Source: Virgibacillus sp. SK37
Lineage (GTDB): Bacteria; Bacillota; Bacilli; Bacillales; Amphibacillaceae
Direction: 5' to 3'
Length of the DNA stretch: 64,000 nt
Assembly: GCF_000725285.1 (NCBI RefSeq)
Contig: NZ_CP007161.1
Location: forward strand, 977,911 to 1,041,910
In this document: positions 45,073-52,795 of the stretch, piece by piece
Position numbering within the stretch: the first letter of the stretch is position 1
Layout: each line of letters opens with the position of its first letter
Notes under the pieces: generated by a model
The model's input: only the letters and a program-made list of their open reading frames with translations
Databases searched by the model: none
Told to the model about the DNA's origin: nothing
Program-made: the position numbers and the translations under genes

Positions 45073-45241
45073 GTAAAGTAGAAAAATATGATTTCTGATG
45101 CTATGATGTTCTTTGCAAAAAAACGGAGACCGGTTTTCGTGCAGAAAGCTCATCAGTGCGGTAATTTAGCTTTACTAATCGTCACTTCTACACGTATACA
45201 ATTTATAGTATAGAGGATGGAAGAAGGGAATCGCATATAAG

Positions 45242-45772
45242 ATGAACTATCAAAAAAGTGTGTTGCCAATTTGTCAGATCATTGGCTATAAAAACGCCGG
45301 AAAAACTACTTTAATGGAGCAGCTTATTGGTTATTTTACCTCTCGGCAATGGAAGGTAGGAGCAATAAAGCATCACGGGCATGGTGGTGAGCCTGATTAT
45401 CAGCCTGGTACGGACAGTCAACGGCATTATGAAGCAGGCGCTACTATAAGTGGAGTACAGGGAGAAAGTCAATTGCAACTAACCTTAAGAGACGATGGCA
45501 GCTTGGAAAACGTATTGGATTTTTACCGTCTATTGGATCTTGATATGTTGTTCATGGAAGGGTATAAAAAGGAAGACTATCCAAAAATTGTTATTTTGAA
45601 GGATGAGAAGGATGTAGAGCTATTAAATCTTTCGAATGTAATAGCTGTTGGGTTATGGAATAATGAAATGAGGGCATTTACAAAATACCCAACTTTTTCG
45701 ATGCATAAGATCGAACAGTCTTTATCGCAATTGGCAACTGTAATTACAACCCATCTTGACTTTAAATGCTAA
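45242..45772 (+). CDS. mobB: Molybdopterin-guanine dinucleotide biosynthesis protein MobB
   Basis: This 176-residue P-loop GTPase-like protein has Walker A GYKNAGKTTLMEQL (about 15-28) and the family HHGHGGEPDYQPGTDS metal-binding region. MobB assists MobA in joining GMP to molybdopterin. ATG 45242 is preceded by GGAAGAAGGG. It heads a mobB-moaE-moaD set; moaA, moaB, moaC, moeA and mobA are not in the window, so the pathway must be completed elsewhere. Confidence 0.92.
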   Translation: MNYQKSVLPICQIIGYKNAGKTTLMEQLIGYFTSRQWKVGAIKHHGHGGEPDYQPGTDSQRHYEAGATISGVQGESQLQLTLRDDGSLENVLDFYRLLDLDMLFMEGYKKEDYPKIVILKDEKDVELLNLSNVIAVGLWNNEMRAFTKYPTFSMHKIEQSLSQLATVITTHLDFKC

Positions 45773-45799
45773 AACTGTTTTTATGTGGAAAGGGATATT

Positions 45800-46270
45800 A
45801 TGCAGAATTTTTGGATCACAGAAGAAGCAATAGAAATTAATGATGTCGTTAAAAAAGTAACAAGAGCAGAAGCAGGAGCTATAAGCACATTTATTGGCAC
45901 AGTGCGCGAACTTACTAAAGGCAAGCGGACTTTATACCTTGAATATCAGGCTTATACTGCCATGGCAGAAAAAAAGCTCGAGGAAATCGGTAGGGAAATT
46001 GATGAACGATGGGAAAATACGCAAACAGCGATTGCTCATCGTGTCGGACGTCTGGAAATTTCCGATATTGCAGTAGTTATAGCAGTTTCCACGCCACATC
46101 GCAAAGATGCTTTTGAAGCGAGCCGCTATGCAATTGAGCGTATTAAAGAAATTGTCCCTATCTGGAAAAAAGAGCATTGGGAAAATGGGGAACTCTGGAT
46201 TGGAGATCAAAAGGAGCAAGTTTCTTACGATGGTAATTTCCCTGCTAAGGAGGAAATGCAAAATGATTAA
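45800..46270 (+). CDS. moaE: Molybdopterin synthase catalytic subunit MoaE
   Basis: This 156-residue large subunit of MPT synthase transfers sulfur from MoaD thiocarboxylate to precursor Z. It has GAISTFIGTVRELTKGK (about 26-42), HRVGRLEISD, the R of TPHRKDAF and active-site lysines in VPIWKKEHWENG. ATG 45800 follows AAAGGGA. Its end overlaps moaD by 8 bp, so the two subunits are translationally coupled. Confidence 0.93.
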   Translation: MQNFWITEEAIEINDVVKKVTRAEAGAISTFIGTVRELTKGKRTLYLEYQAYTAMAEKKLEEIGREIDERWENTQTAIAHRVGRLEISDIAVVIAVSTPHRKDAFEASRYAIERIKEIVPIWKKEHWENGELWIGDQKEQVSYDGNFPAKEEMQND

Positions 46271-46496
46271 GGTATTATTTTTCGCCGAGCTTCAGGAAAA
46301 GGTAGGCAATGGGAAAGTTCCTATGGATGCAGCAGGAAAATCTGTGAAAGAATTAAAGCAGATGCTTGTAGCAGAATATCAATTAAAAACACTGGACAAT
46401 GTGATGGTTGCAGTAAACGAAGAGTACACGACAGAGAGCACCATCCTTGCAGATGATGATGTGGTTGCATTTATTCCACCAGTAAGTGGTGGATAG
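46263..46496 (+). CDS. moaD: Molybdopterin synthase sulfur carrier MoaD
   Basis: This 77-residue ubiquitin-fold sulfur carrier starts MIKVLFFAELQEK and ends in the required Gly-Gly (PPVSGG), whose C-terminus becomes a thiocarboxylate. AAGGAGG in the end of moaE serves as ribosome binding site. The true start is ATG 46263; a longer in-frame reading back into moaE is not real. Confidence 0.93.
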   Translation: MIKVLFFAELQEKVGNGKVPMDAAGKSVKELKQMLVAEYQLKTLDNVMVAVNEEYTTESTILADDDVVAFIPPVSGG

Positions 46497-46506
46497 ATAA
46501 AGATGA

Positions 46507-46545
46507 AGAGACTGTTTCGCTCCTGTGCGGAACAGTCTCTTTTTT
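46507..46545 (+). terminator. Terminator after moaD
   Basis: AGAGACTGTTTCGC pairs with GCGGAACAGTCTCT, followed by TTTTT. Confidence 0.88.
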
Positions 46546-46642
46546 GATTTACAACTATTGGTGTGGTATTAGATTATTTACAAGAAGTAAAATGCCAAAT
46601 GTTTCGATGAAAAGCAAGTCTCCTAAATAACCTGCTCTATAA

Positions 46643-47335
46643 TTAGAATAATTCATCTTCCAGTGCTTCTATATTAATTTGTAGAAGCCCTGATTTATCT
46701 GTTTGTATGAAGTTTTTCTTTTTTAATTGAGTTAATGTCCTGCTGACGGTTTCCCGGCTCGAACCAATCATGTTGGCCATTTCTCTATTTGTAAATTGTG
46801 TGTCAATAACAGTATGCGTATCTGAGACTTCTCTTCCGTGATTTTTAGCCAATCGTAATAATAACAGGATTATTTGTTCGTACGTATTATGCAAAATCTT
46901 TTCTTGCAGCCGGTTTTGCAAATCGACGATTTTATCTCCAAGTACACGAAAAAGTTTAATACATATTTCCGGATGGGTAATAAGAAAGTTTTCAAAAGAA
47001 TGTATCGGTATATAAATAAGTACCGCATCTTCAGTTACCTCTGCATGTGCCGGGTAATCATCTTGTCTAAAAAACCCTTGGTGTGGGAACATGTCACCAG
47101 GCTGCAGCATATTAACGATCTGTTCCTTTCCGTGTATGTCCGTTTTATATATTTTAACAAGACCCTTATGTATGAAGTACACATTAGTTAGCGGATCGCC
47201 TTGCATAAAAATATGGGTTCCTGAGCGGTATATTCGATTTTTTGCAAGATTAATAATTGGCTCCATTTCAAAGTCAGTTAAATCTTTAAACATAGGAAAA
47301 CGTTGTAAAAGTTCCTGAATCGATTGCGTGTTCAC
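46643..47335 (-). CDS. Crp/Fnr family regulator without Fe-S cysteines
   Basis: This 230-residue protein has an N-terminal cyclic-nucleotide-binding-like beta barrel (about 10-125; GDPLTNVYFIHKGLVKIYK, LQPGDMFPHQGFF), a dimer helix, and a C-terminal winged helix with recognition helix SSRETVSRTLTQLKKK, a sequence suited to TGTGA half-sites. Only one Cys is present, so it cannot carry an Fnr cluster. The start is probably GTG 47335, behind AAAGGAG. It is divergent from the DUF2249 gene across a region with two Crp/Fnr boxes. The signal is unknown; nitrogen oxides or heme are candidates by analogy. Confidence 0.85.
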   Translation of the reverse strand: MNTQSIQELLQRFPMFKDLTDFEMEPIINLAKNRIYRSGTHIFMQGDPLTNVYFIHKGLVKIYKTDIHGKEQIVNMLQPGDMFPHQGFFRQDDYPAHAEVTEDAVLIYIPIHSFENFLITHPEICIKLFRVLGDKIVDLQNRLQEKILHNTYEQIILLLLRLAKNHGREVSDTHTVIDTQFTNREMANMIGSSRETVSRTLTQLKKKNFIQTDKSGLLQINIEALEDELF

Positions 47336-47430
47336 CAAAAAACTCCTTTCAATTTCTGTCCCTATTCTATTCATCATTTTACCATGAGAATGGACTTCAA
47401 CCTACGAAAAAAATGACTGGTTTGTAATAA

Positions 47431-47496
47431 TGTGATAAATATCATATCCGATGGGTGTTTTATCTCACAACCTGCCCATCTTTTTCAGTTTATGAT
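47431..47496 (+). promoter_or_regulatory. Crp/Fnr boxes and promoter of the DUF2249 gene
   Basis: Box 1 is TGTGATAAATATCATA (47431-47446). Box 2 is GGTGTTTTATCTCACA (47454-47469), with a perfect right half. TATGAT (47491-47496) is a fitting -10, giving a start near 47503, so box 2 is centred at -41.5 and box 1 at about -64.5. Confidence 0.6.
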
Positions 47497-47531
47497 ATAC
47501 ATGTAATTAATTGATTGGGAGGCGTGATCAC

Positions 47532-47771
47532 ATGAGTGAGTTGAAGTATGCAGCAAAAGTACATGCACCAGATATTGAACCGAGAATAAGACACCCACGG
47601 ATATTTGAAGTTTTTGATGAATTAAAGGCGGGGGAGATCATGGAACTAACGAATGATCATGATCCAAAACCGCTTCAGTATCAATTTATGATGGAACGGA
47701 AAGATACCTTTGAATGGGAGTATCTAGAAGAAGGGCCAATGCTTTGGAGAGTAGCGATTGGAAAAAAATAA
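47532..47771 (+). CDS. DUF2249 domain protein
   Basis: This 79-residue single-domain protein has PRIRHPRIFEVFDELKAGEIMELTNDHDPKPL and WEYLEEGPMLWRV, a TusA-like alpha/beta fold typical of DUF2249. The family is common beside nitric-oxide, nitrite and hemerythrin-type genes in anaerobic metabolism. It lacks the TusA cysteine, so sulfur transfer is unlikely; the conserved His of NDHDP could bind metal or heme. ATG 47532 follows GGGAGGCG. Placed between a Crp/Fnr gene and a radical SAM gene. Confidence 0.8.
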   Translation: MSELKYAAKVHAPDIEPRIRHPRIFEVFDELKAGEIMELTNDHDPKPLQYQFMMERKDTFEWEYLEEGPMLWRVAIGKK

Positions 47772-47780
47772 ACTAAAAAT

Positions 47781-47812
47781 AAAAAGGCCATGTTTTCGGG
47801 GCCTTTTTGTGT
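47781..47812 (+). terminator. Terminator after the DUF2249 gene
   Basis: AAAAAGGCC pairs with GGCCTTTTT around a 10-base loop. Confidence 0.8.
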
Positions 47813-47918
47813 TACTAAAAGGAATATAAGCCGTAAGAGTAATTTTAGGTGAGTTATCGTATGGTACATTATTAATCACATTGTGTGATTGTGACGATAT
47901 GATGAATTCTGTTTAAAA

Positions 47919-47961
47919 AGTGAAAAACATCACACCCACATTATAAATAGTAATTTACAAT
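47919..47961 (+). promoter_or_regulatory. Crp/Fnr box and promoter of the radical SAM gene
   Basis: AGTGAAAAACATCACA (47919-47934) matches TGTGA-N6-TCACA with one mismatch. TACAAT (47956-47961) predicts a start near 47968, so the box is centred at -41.5. Another inverted pair, TCACA-TTG-TGTGA (47876-47888), lies upstream. Confidence 0.6.
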
Positions 47962-47989
47962 TTATGTAGATAGTTTGAGGAGGGGTACG

Positions 47990-49120
47990 ATGTTTTCACG
48001 AGATTATAATAAAAATCCTTTTATTGTTATATGGGAATTGACCAGGGCTTGTCAGCTTAAGTGCCTTCACTGTCGGGCAGAAGCTCAGTATCATAGAAAT
48101 CCGCTGGAACTTGATTTTGAAGAGGGTAAGAAGCTAATTGATGATATATATGAAATGGATAATCCAATGCTTGTGTTTACAGGTGGTGACCCTTTGGAAA
48201 GACCAGATGTTTTTGATATAGCAGCATATGCTGTAAAAAAAGGTGTGCGAGTATCCATGACGCCATCTGCAACACCAAACGTTACAAAAGAAGCCATGCA
48301 AAAAGCAAAAGATGTCGGCTTAGCAAGATGGGCCTTTAGTATTGATGGGCATTGTGCAGGTGTACATGATCATTTTCGTGGAACAGAGGGATCTTTTGAT
48401 TTAACAATGAATGCAATAAAATATCTTCACGAATTGAACATGCCTTTGCAAATTAACACGGTAATATCAAGATATAATTATGAATATTTGGATGAGATGG
48501 CTGAAATGGTGGAAAAACTGGGCTGTGTATTATGGAGTGTGTTTTTCCTGGTTCCTACAGGAAGGGGAAAGGAATCGGATATGATTACACCCGCAGAGCA
48601 TGAAAAAGTATTCCGGTGGCTTTATGACTTATCCAAACGTGTGCCGTTTGATATTAAAACAACAGCTGGTCAACACTACAGACGAGTGGTAATTCAAAAT
48701 AAAATAAGAGAACAAAAAGGGATGAGTGATAAGGAGCATATTTTCTATGAGGATGCACTGATGAATGGTAAAACCGGACAGATCGACGGCTTAGGACGCG
48801 CTCCTAAAGGTGTAAATGATGGAAATGGCTTCGTGTTTATTTCTCATACTGGAGATGTATACCCAAGCGGGTTGCTTCCTATAAAAGCTGGTAATGTAAG
48901 AAGAACACCGCTCGCGGAAATTTACCGAGAGTCCGAAGTATTTAAGAACTTGCGTAACCCTGATAAATATAAAGGGAAATGTGGTGTTTGCGAATTTCGC
49001 CATGTTTGTGGAGGATCAAGATCCCGCGCCTATAATGTGACAGGTGATTACATGGAAAGTGAACCATATTGTGTTTATATTCCAAGGGCGATGCGTAAAA
49101 AGAAGAAGTCGAAAGTATAG
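47990..49120 (+). CDS. Radical SAM/SPASM protein (AhbD/NirJ-like)
   Basis: This 376-residue protein has the radical SAM cluster C21-x3-C25-x2-C28 (in TRACQLKCLHC), the GGDPLERPD motif, and a C-terminal SPASM domain with CGVCEFRHVCGGS and a further Cys near EPYC. It resembles the group of heme- and heme d1-modifying enzymes (AhbD, NirJ) and peptide-modifying SPASM proteins. No short precursor peptide lies next to it, and the Fnr-type box supports a role in low-oxygen metabolism. ATG 47990 follows GAGGAGGGG. Its exact reaction is not predictable. Confidence 0.85.
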   Translation: MFSRDYNKNPFIVIWELTRACQLKCLHCRAEAQYHRNPLELDFEEGKKLIDDIYEMDNPMLVFTGGDPLERPDVFDIAAYAVKKGVRVSMTPSATPNVTKEAMQKAKDVGLARWAFSIDGHCAGVHDHFRGTEGSFDLTMNAIKYLHELNMPLQINTVISRYNYEYLDEMAEMVEKLGCVLWSVFFLVPTGRGKESDMITPAEHEKVFRWLYDLSKRVPFDIKTTAGQHYRRVVIQNKIREQKGMSDKEHIFYEDALMNGKTGQIDGLGRAPKGVNDGNGFVFISHTGDVYPSGLLPIKAGNVRRTPLAEIYRESEVFKNLRNPDKYKGKCGVCEFRHVCGGSRSRAYNVTGDYMESEPYCVYIPRAMRKKKKSKV

Positions 49121-49187
49121 CAACAGAATCCAAAGCGCTCACTAATATTTTTTGATTTAATATATTTTGAGGGGGCAAATGATTCGC

Positions 49188-49560
49188 AAAGTAGATATAC
49201 TCCGAACTAATTTGGTTGTTTGTAAATGACCGTTTCGGAAAACACACTTCGCTTTCCGTGGGCAACGCTTCAGCTTCCTCGGAAGAAAACCACTTCCTGC
49301 GGGATCTTCAGCTGTTGCTTTTCCCAAAGGAGTCTTCGTGTTTTTCCTACACTGGTAAAGTTGTTAGATATAACGCGCTATTTATAGTTTAAAGCAGATA
49401 CGAATTGATTGGAGCGGAAGGGGGCGACTCCTACTGGAATAGCATGAGCTGAAGACCCTGGACGTAGCGTAGCGGAGGAAGCGGCTGAAGCCATGCCGGT
49501 GGAAAGCGTCCCCCTGCAGTGGAAATCAATGGGTCCCTCCGCTTCCTTAAAATGAGATAT
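49188..49560. repeat. Large structured intergenic repeat, copy C (divergent)
   Basis: The copy keeps both modules. Module 1 pairs GGAAAACAC (49237-49245) with GTGTTTTTCC (49338-49347). Module 2 runs from CGAATTGATT (49401) to AATCAATGGG (about 49524-49533), with GAAGACCCTGGACG and GTAGCGGAGGAAGCGGCTGA conserved but other positions changed. The module 1 loop differs fully from copies A and B. No gene is seen in 49121-49689. Confidence 0.75.
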
Positions 49561-49649
49561 ACTTTTGTTCGCATTTTTTCTCCTGCTACGAATTATTGAG
49601 ATGTAACTTTTGTACCCCAGAATTTGCAATAGAACCATATTCTATAGTA

Positions 49650-49689
49650 AAAAAAGGAGTCAGCTTGTGCAAGCCGACTCCTTTTTTTA
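49650..49689 (-). terminator. Terminator after fnr
   Basis: AAAGGAGTCAGCTT pairs with AAGCCGACTCCTTT (one mismatch), starting just past the fnr stop, with T tracts on both sides. Confidence 0.88.
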
Positions 49690-50391
49690 CTAATGTATAG
49701 TGCATAGGACAACAGGACAATCTTCACAATTAATTTGCGATTTTAAGAAATTCAAATCATGAATAGTGATATGTCCTTTGTCCATAGAAATAATAGAATT
49801 TCGTTTTAACTCATTTAACAAACGGTTGACACTTTCTCTTGTTGTACCACAAAAGTTAGCCAATTGCTGGTTTGTCAGTGATATATCGATGAAAATATCT
49901 TGTTTTCTTTTTATTCCGTAACTATTAGAAAGACGAATTAACGTGGAGTATAGAGCACCTTTTTTTCCAAAAAGTACAAGATCACGAAATCTCGTTTGGT
50001 CCCTGCGATAAGAGTCATTCATTAACTGCATAAATTCGATGGTAAGTTCTTTTTCCAGTAGCAAGCTTTCTTCCAGCTTTGCTTTGTCTAGTACAAGAAC
50101 TTCCCCATCTTCCAGCACTTTTGCATGAAGAATATATTTTACTTCTTCAGAATATAAATTAATTTCTCCAATAATATCACCAGCATGACAGATTCTTAAA
50201 GCAAGTTCTTTTCCATCAGGAGAAAGTTTCCCAATTTGTACCTTTCCTGAGGTTACCATAAATATTCTGGAGGCAGGCTCTCCTTCATTAAATAGAAATG
50301 TATCTTTTTTTATTGGTAGTGGGTTTCCTTCCTTATGAAGGAGCTTCTGAAGATCTGTGGAAACTTCAGATGTTTTTAATCTACTTTTCAT
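49690..50391 (-). CDS. fnr: Oxygen-sensing regulator Fnr (C-terminal Fe-S type)
   Basis: This 233-residue Crp/Fnr protein has an effector-like barrel (about 25-115), a dimer helix, and a winged helix with GTTRESVNRLLNELK. The C-terminal C222-x2-C225-x4-C230 matches the B. subtilis Fnr cluster ligands C227, C230 and C235; D137 is a candidate for the fourth ligand (Asp141 there). Such Fnr proteins bind TGTGA-N6-TCAC(T/A) when the [4Fe-4S] cluster is intact, that is, without oxygen. ATG 50391 follows AAAGGTGG by 9 bp; TTG 50400 overlaps that site. No narK or nar genes are nearby. Confidence 0.92.
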   Translation of the reverse strand: MKSRLKTSEVSTDLQKLLHKEGNPLPIKKDTFLFNEGEPASRIFMVTSGKVQIGKLSPDGKELALRICHAGDIIGEINLYSEEVKYILHAKVLEDGEVLVLDKAKLEESLLLEKELTIEFMQLMNDSYRRDQTRFRDLVLFGKKGALYSTLIRLSNSYGIKRKQDIFIDISLTNQQLANFCGTTRESVNRLLNELKRNSIISMDKGHITIHDLNFLKSQINCEDCPVVLCTIH

Positions 50392-50464
50392 ACGGAGCAA
50401 CCACCTTTATAAAACACTGCAACAGCATACTCTTTATCGAACATATACCTTATATGTTTGCTTA

Positions 50465-51286
50465 TTATAAGAATAGGATAACAAGGATACCTACAATAAA
50501 GCAATAGAAAGAGAAGTACTTCAAATTCCCTTTTGCCATAATATTTATAAACCACTTCAGTGCATAGAAAGAAGCTACAATTGATGCCATAAATGCAATC
50601 AGGTATGGAATCATTAAGGCATCAAAGTTAGGGTCACTAATGATATCTGTAACCGAAAGGACAGTGATACCAAGACTGACAGGGATGTATAATAGGAAAG
50701 AAAATCGCAATGCGGTTTCCTGTTTCATTCCTACAAGCATTGCAGCTACAATGGTAGCTCCTGAGCGGCTGATACCTGGAATTAAGGCAACTGCTTGGGC
50801 GAAACCTACAACTAGCGCATCTCGCACTGTTAAATCTCCGTCATTTTTATTTCCACGCATATTACGAATGATCCATAAAGCTGCACCTGTAATCAGTAGT
50901 GTGAAACCAACAACAGTGACACCACTTAATTTATCTTCAATATAATCTTCCAGAAGTAGTCCGAGAACCCCTGTTGGAATAGTGGCAACGATAAGGAAAA
51001 CGATAAATTGGAAATCACCTTTGGCTGATTCTTCCTTTTTCGTAACATAGTGAAGTGTATTTTGGATCAGACGGATAATGTCTTTTCGAAAAACAAGTAA
51101 TACTGCAATAAGGGACCCAAAATTAACTAATATTTCAAATGAGAGTCCTTTTATATTAATAGAAAAAAGCTCTCTTAAAATAACCAAGTGTCCACTTGAA
51201 GAAATGGGGATTGGTTCTGTAAAACCTTGAAATAATCCTAAAATTAAATACTTTATTAATGTCCCTAATTCTGTCATTGTCTCCAT
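50465..51286 (-). CDS. uppP: Undecaprenyl-diphosphatase UppP/BacA
   Basis: This 273-residue membrane enzyme with about eight helices recycles undecaprenyl pyrophosphate for wall synthesis and confers bacitracin tolerance. Both signatures are present: [14 protein letters not shown] and [10 protein letters not shown] with catalytic Ser, Arg and Glu/His residues. The PIPISS form differs slightly from the common LPVSST. AAAGGAGA precedes the ATG. It stands upstream of fnr on the same strand, about 74 bp away; co-transcription is possible but not shown. Confidence 0.92.
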   Translation of the reverse strand: METMTELGTLIKYLILGLFQGFTEPIPISSSGHLVILRELFSINIKGLSFEILVNFGSLIAVLLVFRKDIIRLIQNTLHYVTKKEESAKGDFQFIVFLIVATIPTGVLGLLLEDYIEDKLSGVTVVGFTLLITGAALWIIRNMRGNKNDGDLTVRDALVVGFAQAVALIPGISRSGATIVAAMLVGMKQETALRFSFLLYIPVSLGITVLSVTDIISDPNFDALMIPYLIAFMASIVASFYALKWFINIMAKGNLKYFSFYCFIVGILVILFL

Positions 51287-51437
51287 GAGATATCTCCTTT
51301 ATTCAATCGTTCTTTTATACATATTCGATAAGATAGTAAGTTTATTGACTCAGTAATGTTTCTTTTTAATTTAATGGGATGACAAGTCACCAAGTAATTA
51401 CTAGTTGAATAGTCTAGATGGTGAGGAGGCGGTTAAG

Positions 51438-51791
51438 ATGAAAATGAATAATGACTATCATCATATATACGATTTATGTAAAAAACATATGCATTCTTAT
51501 GTGCTTGCTGAAACAACAGATGGCTCGCAACTTGATGGTATTATCACCGGTTTGGATGATGAATACGTTTATTTTGCAGTGCCAATTGGTCCGGATGAGC
51601 ATCAAAACATGCCATCTCTGGAAGACTACCGGCAATTTGGCTATGGGTACCCGGGTTACGGTTATCCTGGGTACGGCTACCCTGGATACGGGTATGGTGG
51701 GTATCCGGGATATTACAGACCAAGAAGATTTCGCAGACTTGTGCTCCCACTTGCAGCACTTACAGCATTAAGTATCCTGCCATGGTATTAA
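51438..51791 (+). CDS. Gly/Tyr-rich protein with Sm-like N-terminal domain
   Basis: This 117-residue protein has a small N-terminal beta domain, about 10-55 (CKKHMHSYVLAETTDGSQ, then LDGIITGLDDEYVYFAVP), like LSm-type folds. It then has five to six GYPGYG repeats (about 70-98), a basic RPRRFRR patch and a hydrophobic tail. Gly-Tyr-rich Bacillus proteins often belong to the spore coat or surface. ATG 51438 follows GAGGAGGCGG. Function unknown; spore coat is inference from composition. Confidence 0.65.
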   Translation: MKMNNDYHHIYDLCKKHMHSYVLAETTDGSQLDGIITGLDDEYVYFAVPIGPDEHQNMPSLEDYRQFGYGYPGYGYPGYGYPGYGYGGYPGYYRPRRFRRLVLPLAALTALSILPWY

Positions 51792-51810
51792 AAAAATAAT
51801 GTAATAGGAA

Positions 51811-51858
51811 AACCCTTGCCCAACTATTGCTTAAAGGCAAGGGTTCTCTCTAACTTTT
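51811..51858. terminator. Hairpin terminator between the GY-rich gene and yjzD
   Basis: AACCCTTGCC pairs with GGCAAGGGTT around a 15-base loop; a CT-rich stretch, then TTTTTT, follows. Shared by convergent genes. Confidence 0.7.
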
Positions 51859-51863
51859 TTCAA

Positions 51864-52052
51864 TTAATTACTGTGATCTTCTTTCAAAGCGCCATCACCT
51901 AATATAGCAATAGCGACTACAAGAATGCCGGCGAAAACGATAGTGCTAAGAAAGCTGAATGGTTCGCCACCCATACTTGATAATACATAGGAAAGAACGG
52001 AACTTATTAATAATGCCCAAATTATTGTCCATATGTAACGCAATGTGAACAC
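51864..52052 (-). CDS. yjzD: YjzD-like (DUF2929) small membrane protein
   Basis: This 62-residue protein has two transmembrane helices (about 6-25 and 33-52), IWALLISSVLSYVLSSMGG and an LGDGALK end, as in the DUF2929/YjzD family. B. subtilis yjzD lies in the same neighbourhood, upstream of yjaU-yjaV-med. A GAGGTG site precedes the ATG. Function unknown. Confidence 0.75.
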   Translation of the reverse strand: MFTLRYIWTIIWALLISSVLSYVLSSMGGEPFSFLSTIVFAGILVVAIAILGDGALKEDHSN

Positions 52053-52154
52053 CTCATTTTTTCTTTAACTGTCTAAATGAATTCAAACTTCCTTTCCTAG
52101 TTTATCAAATCCTTACATAAAATAAAAGTATTATTTCAATAGGGAGGTAGTAGG

Positions 52155-52772
52155 ATGACGCAATTAGTAGCATCTTGCAATGATTGGATTGGTTTTCATC
52201 TTGTTGATGATATGTTGGACCATGGATATAAAGTGAATGGAATAGAGGATAGTGCAAAGGAAGATATGTTAACAATGTTTTTTGGTCGAAATAGTTCTTT
52301 TCAAATTGTGAATTCAGAGACAAAGGAATATTATGAACATGCCATTCTTACTAATGGAAATAAGAAACTGAGTGAAGTTAACGCAGAACATATATTGGTT
52401 ATTAACCCGGGTGAAAATAGATCACGAGGTTCAAAAGAAACTTTTATATTCGCGCCCTTGCTTTATGGAGAATGGATGCCAATGAATAAACAAGGTATCA
52501 TTCACGGTAAAGAGGTTATTCCATTCGATTCGAAACGATTTCAACAGGATGCTATTTATATAAAAGAATTCACTAAATTACTTATCCAATGTATGAAGGT
52601 AAAAGAACTTTCTCCTAATTTGTATGTAAAAACAAAGGAAATGACGAAGAGAGAAAAAGAAAAGCTTGAAAATTCCATTTATATTCGTGACAATATACCT
52701 AAGAAGAAACGAATAGAGCAGGTTATGAAGCATTATGAACAATTTAAATCGATGTACAATAGTAAGGATTAA
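52155..52772 (+). CDS. YjaV-like protein upstream of med
   Basis: This 205-residue protein has an N-terminal stretch (LVASCNDWIGFHLVDDMLDHGYKVNGIED) like a degenerate Rossmann nucleotide-binding start, without the full GxxGxxG. The C-terminal third is lysine-rich and helical. It has the position and size of B. subtilis yjaV, which directly precedes med. GGGAGGT precedes the ATG. The med start is 23 bp after its stop, so they are probably co-transcribed. Function unknown. Confidence 0.65.
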   Translation: MTQLVASCNDWIGFHLVDDMLDHGYKVNGIEDSAKEDMLTMFFGRNSSFQIVNSETKEYYEHAILTNGNKKLSEVNAEHILVINPGENRSRGSKETFIFAPLLYGEWMPMNKQGIIHGKEVIPFDSKRFQQDAIYIKEFTKLLIQCMKVKELSPNLYVKTKEMTKREKEKLENSIYIRDNIPKKKRIEQVMKHYEQFKSMYNSKD

Positions 52773-52795
52773 TTGAATTTGAATGGAGTGCCGAA

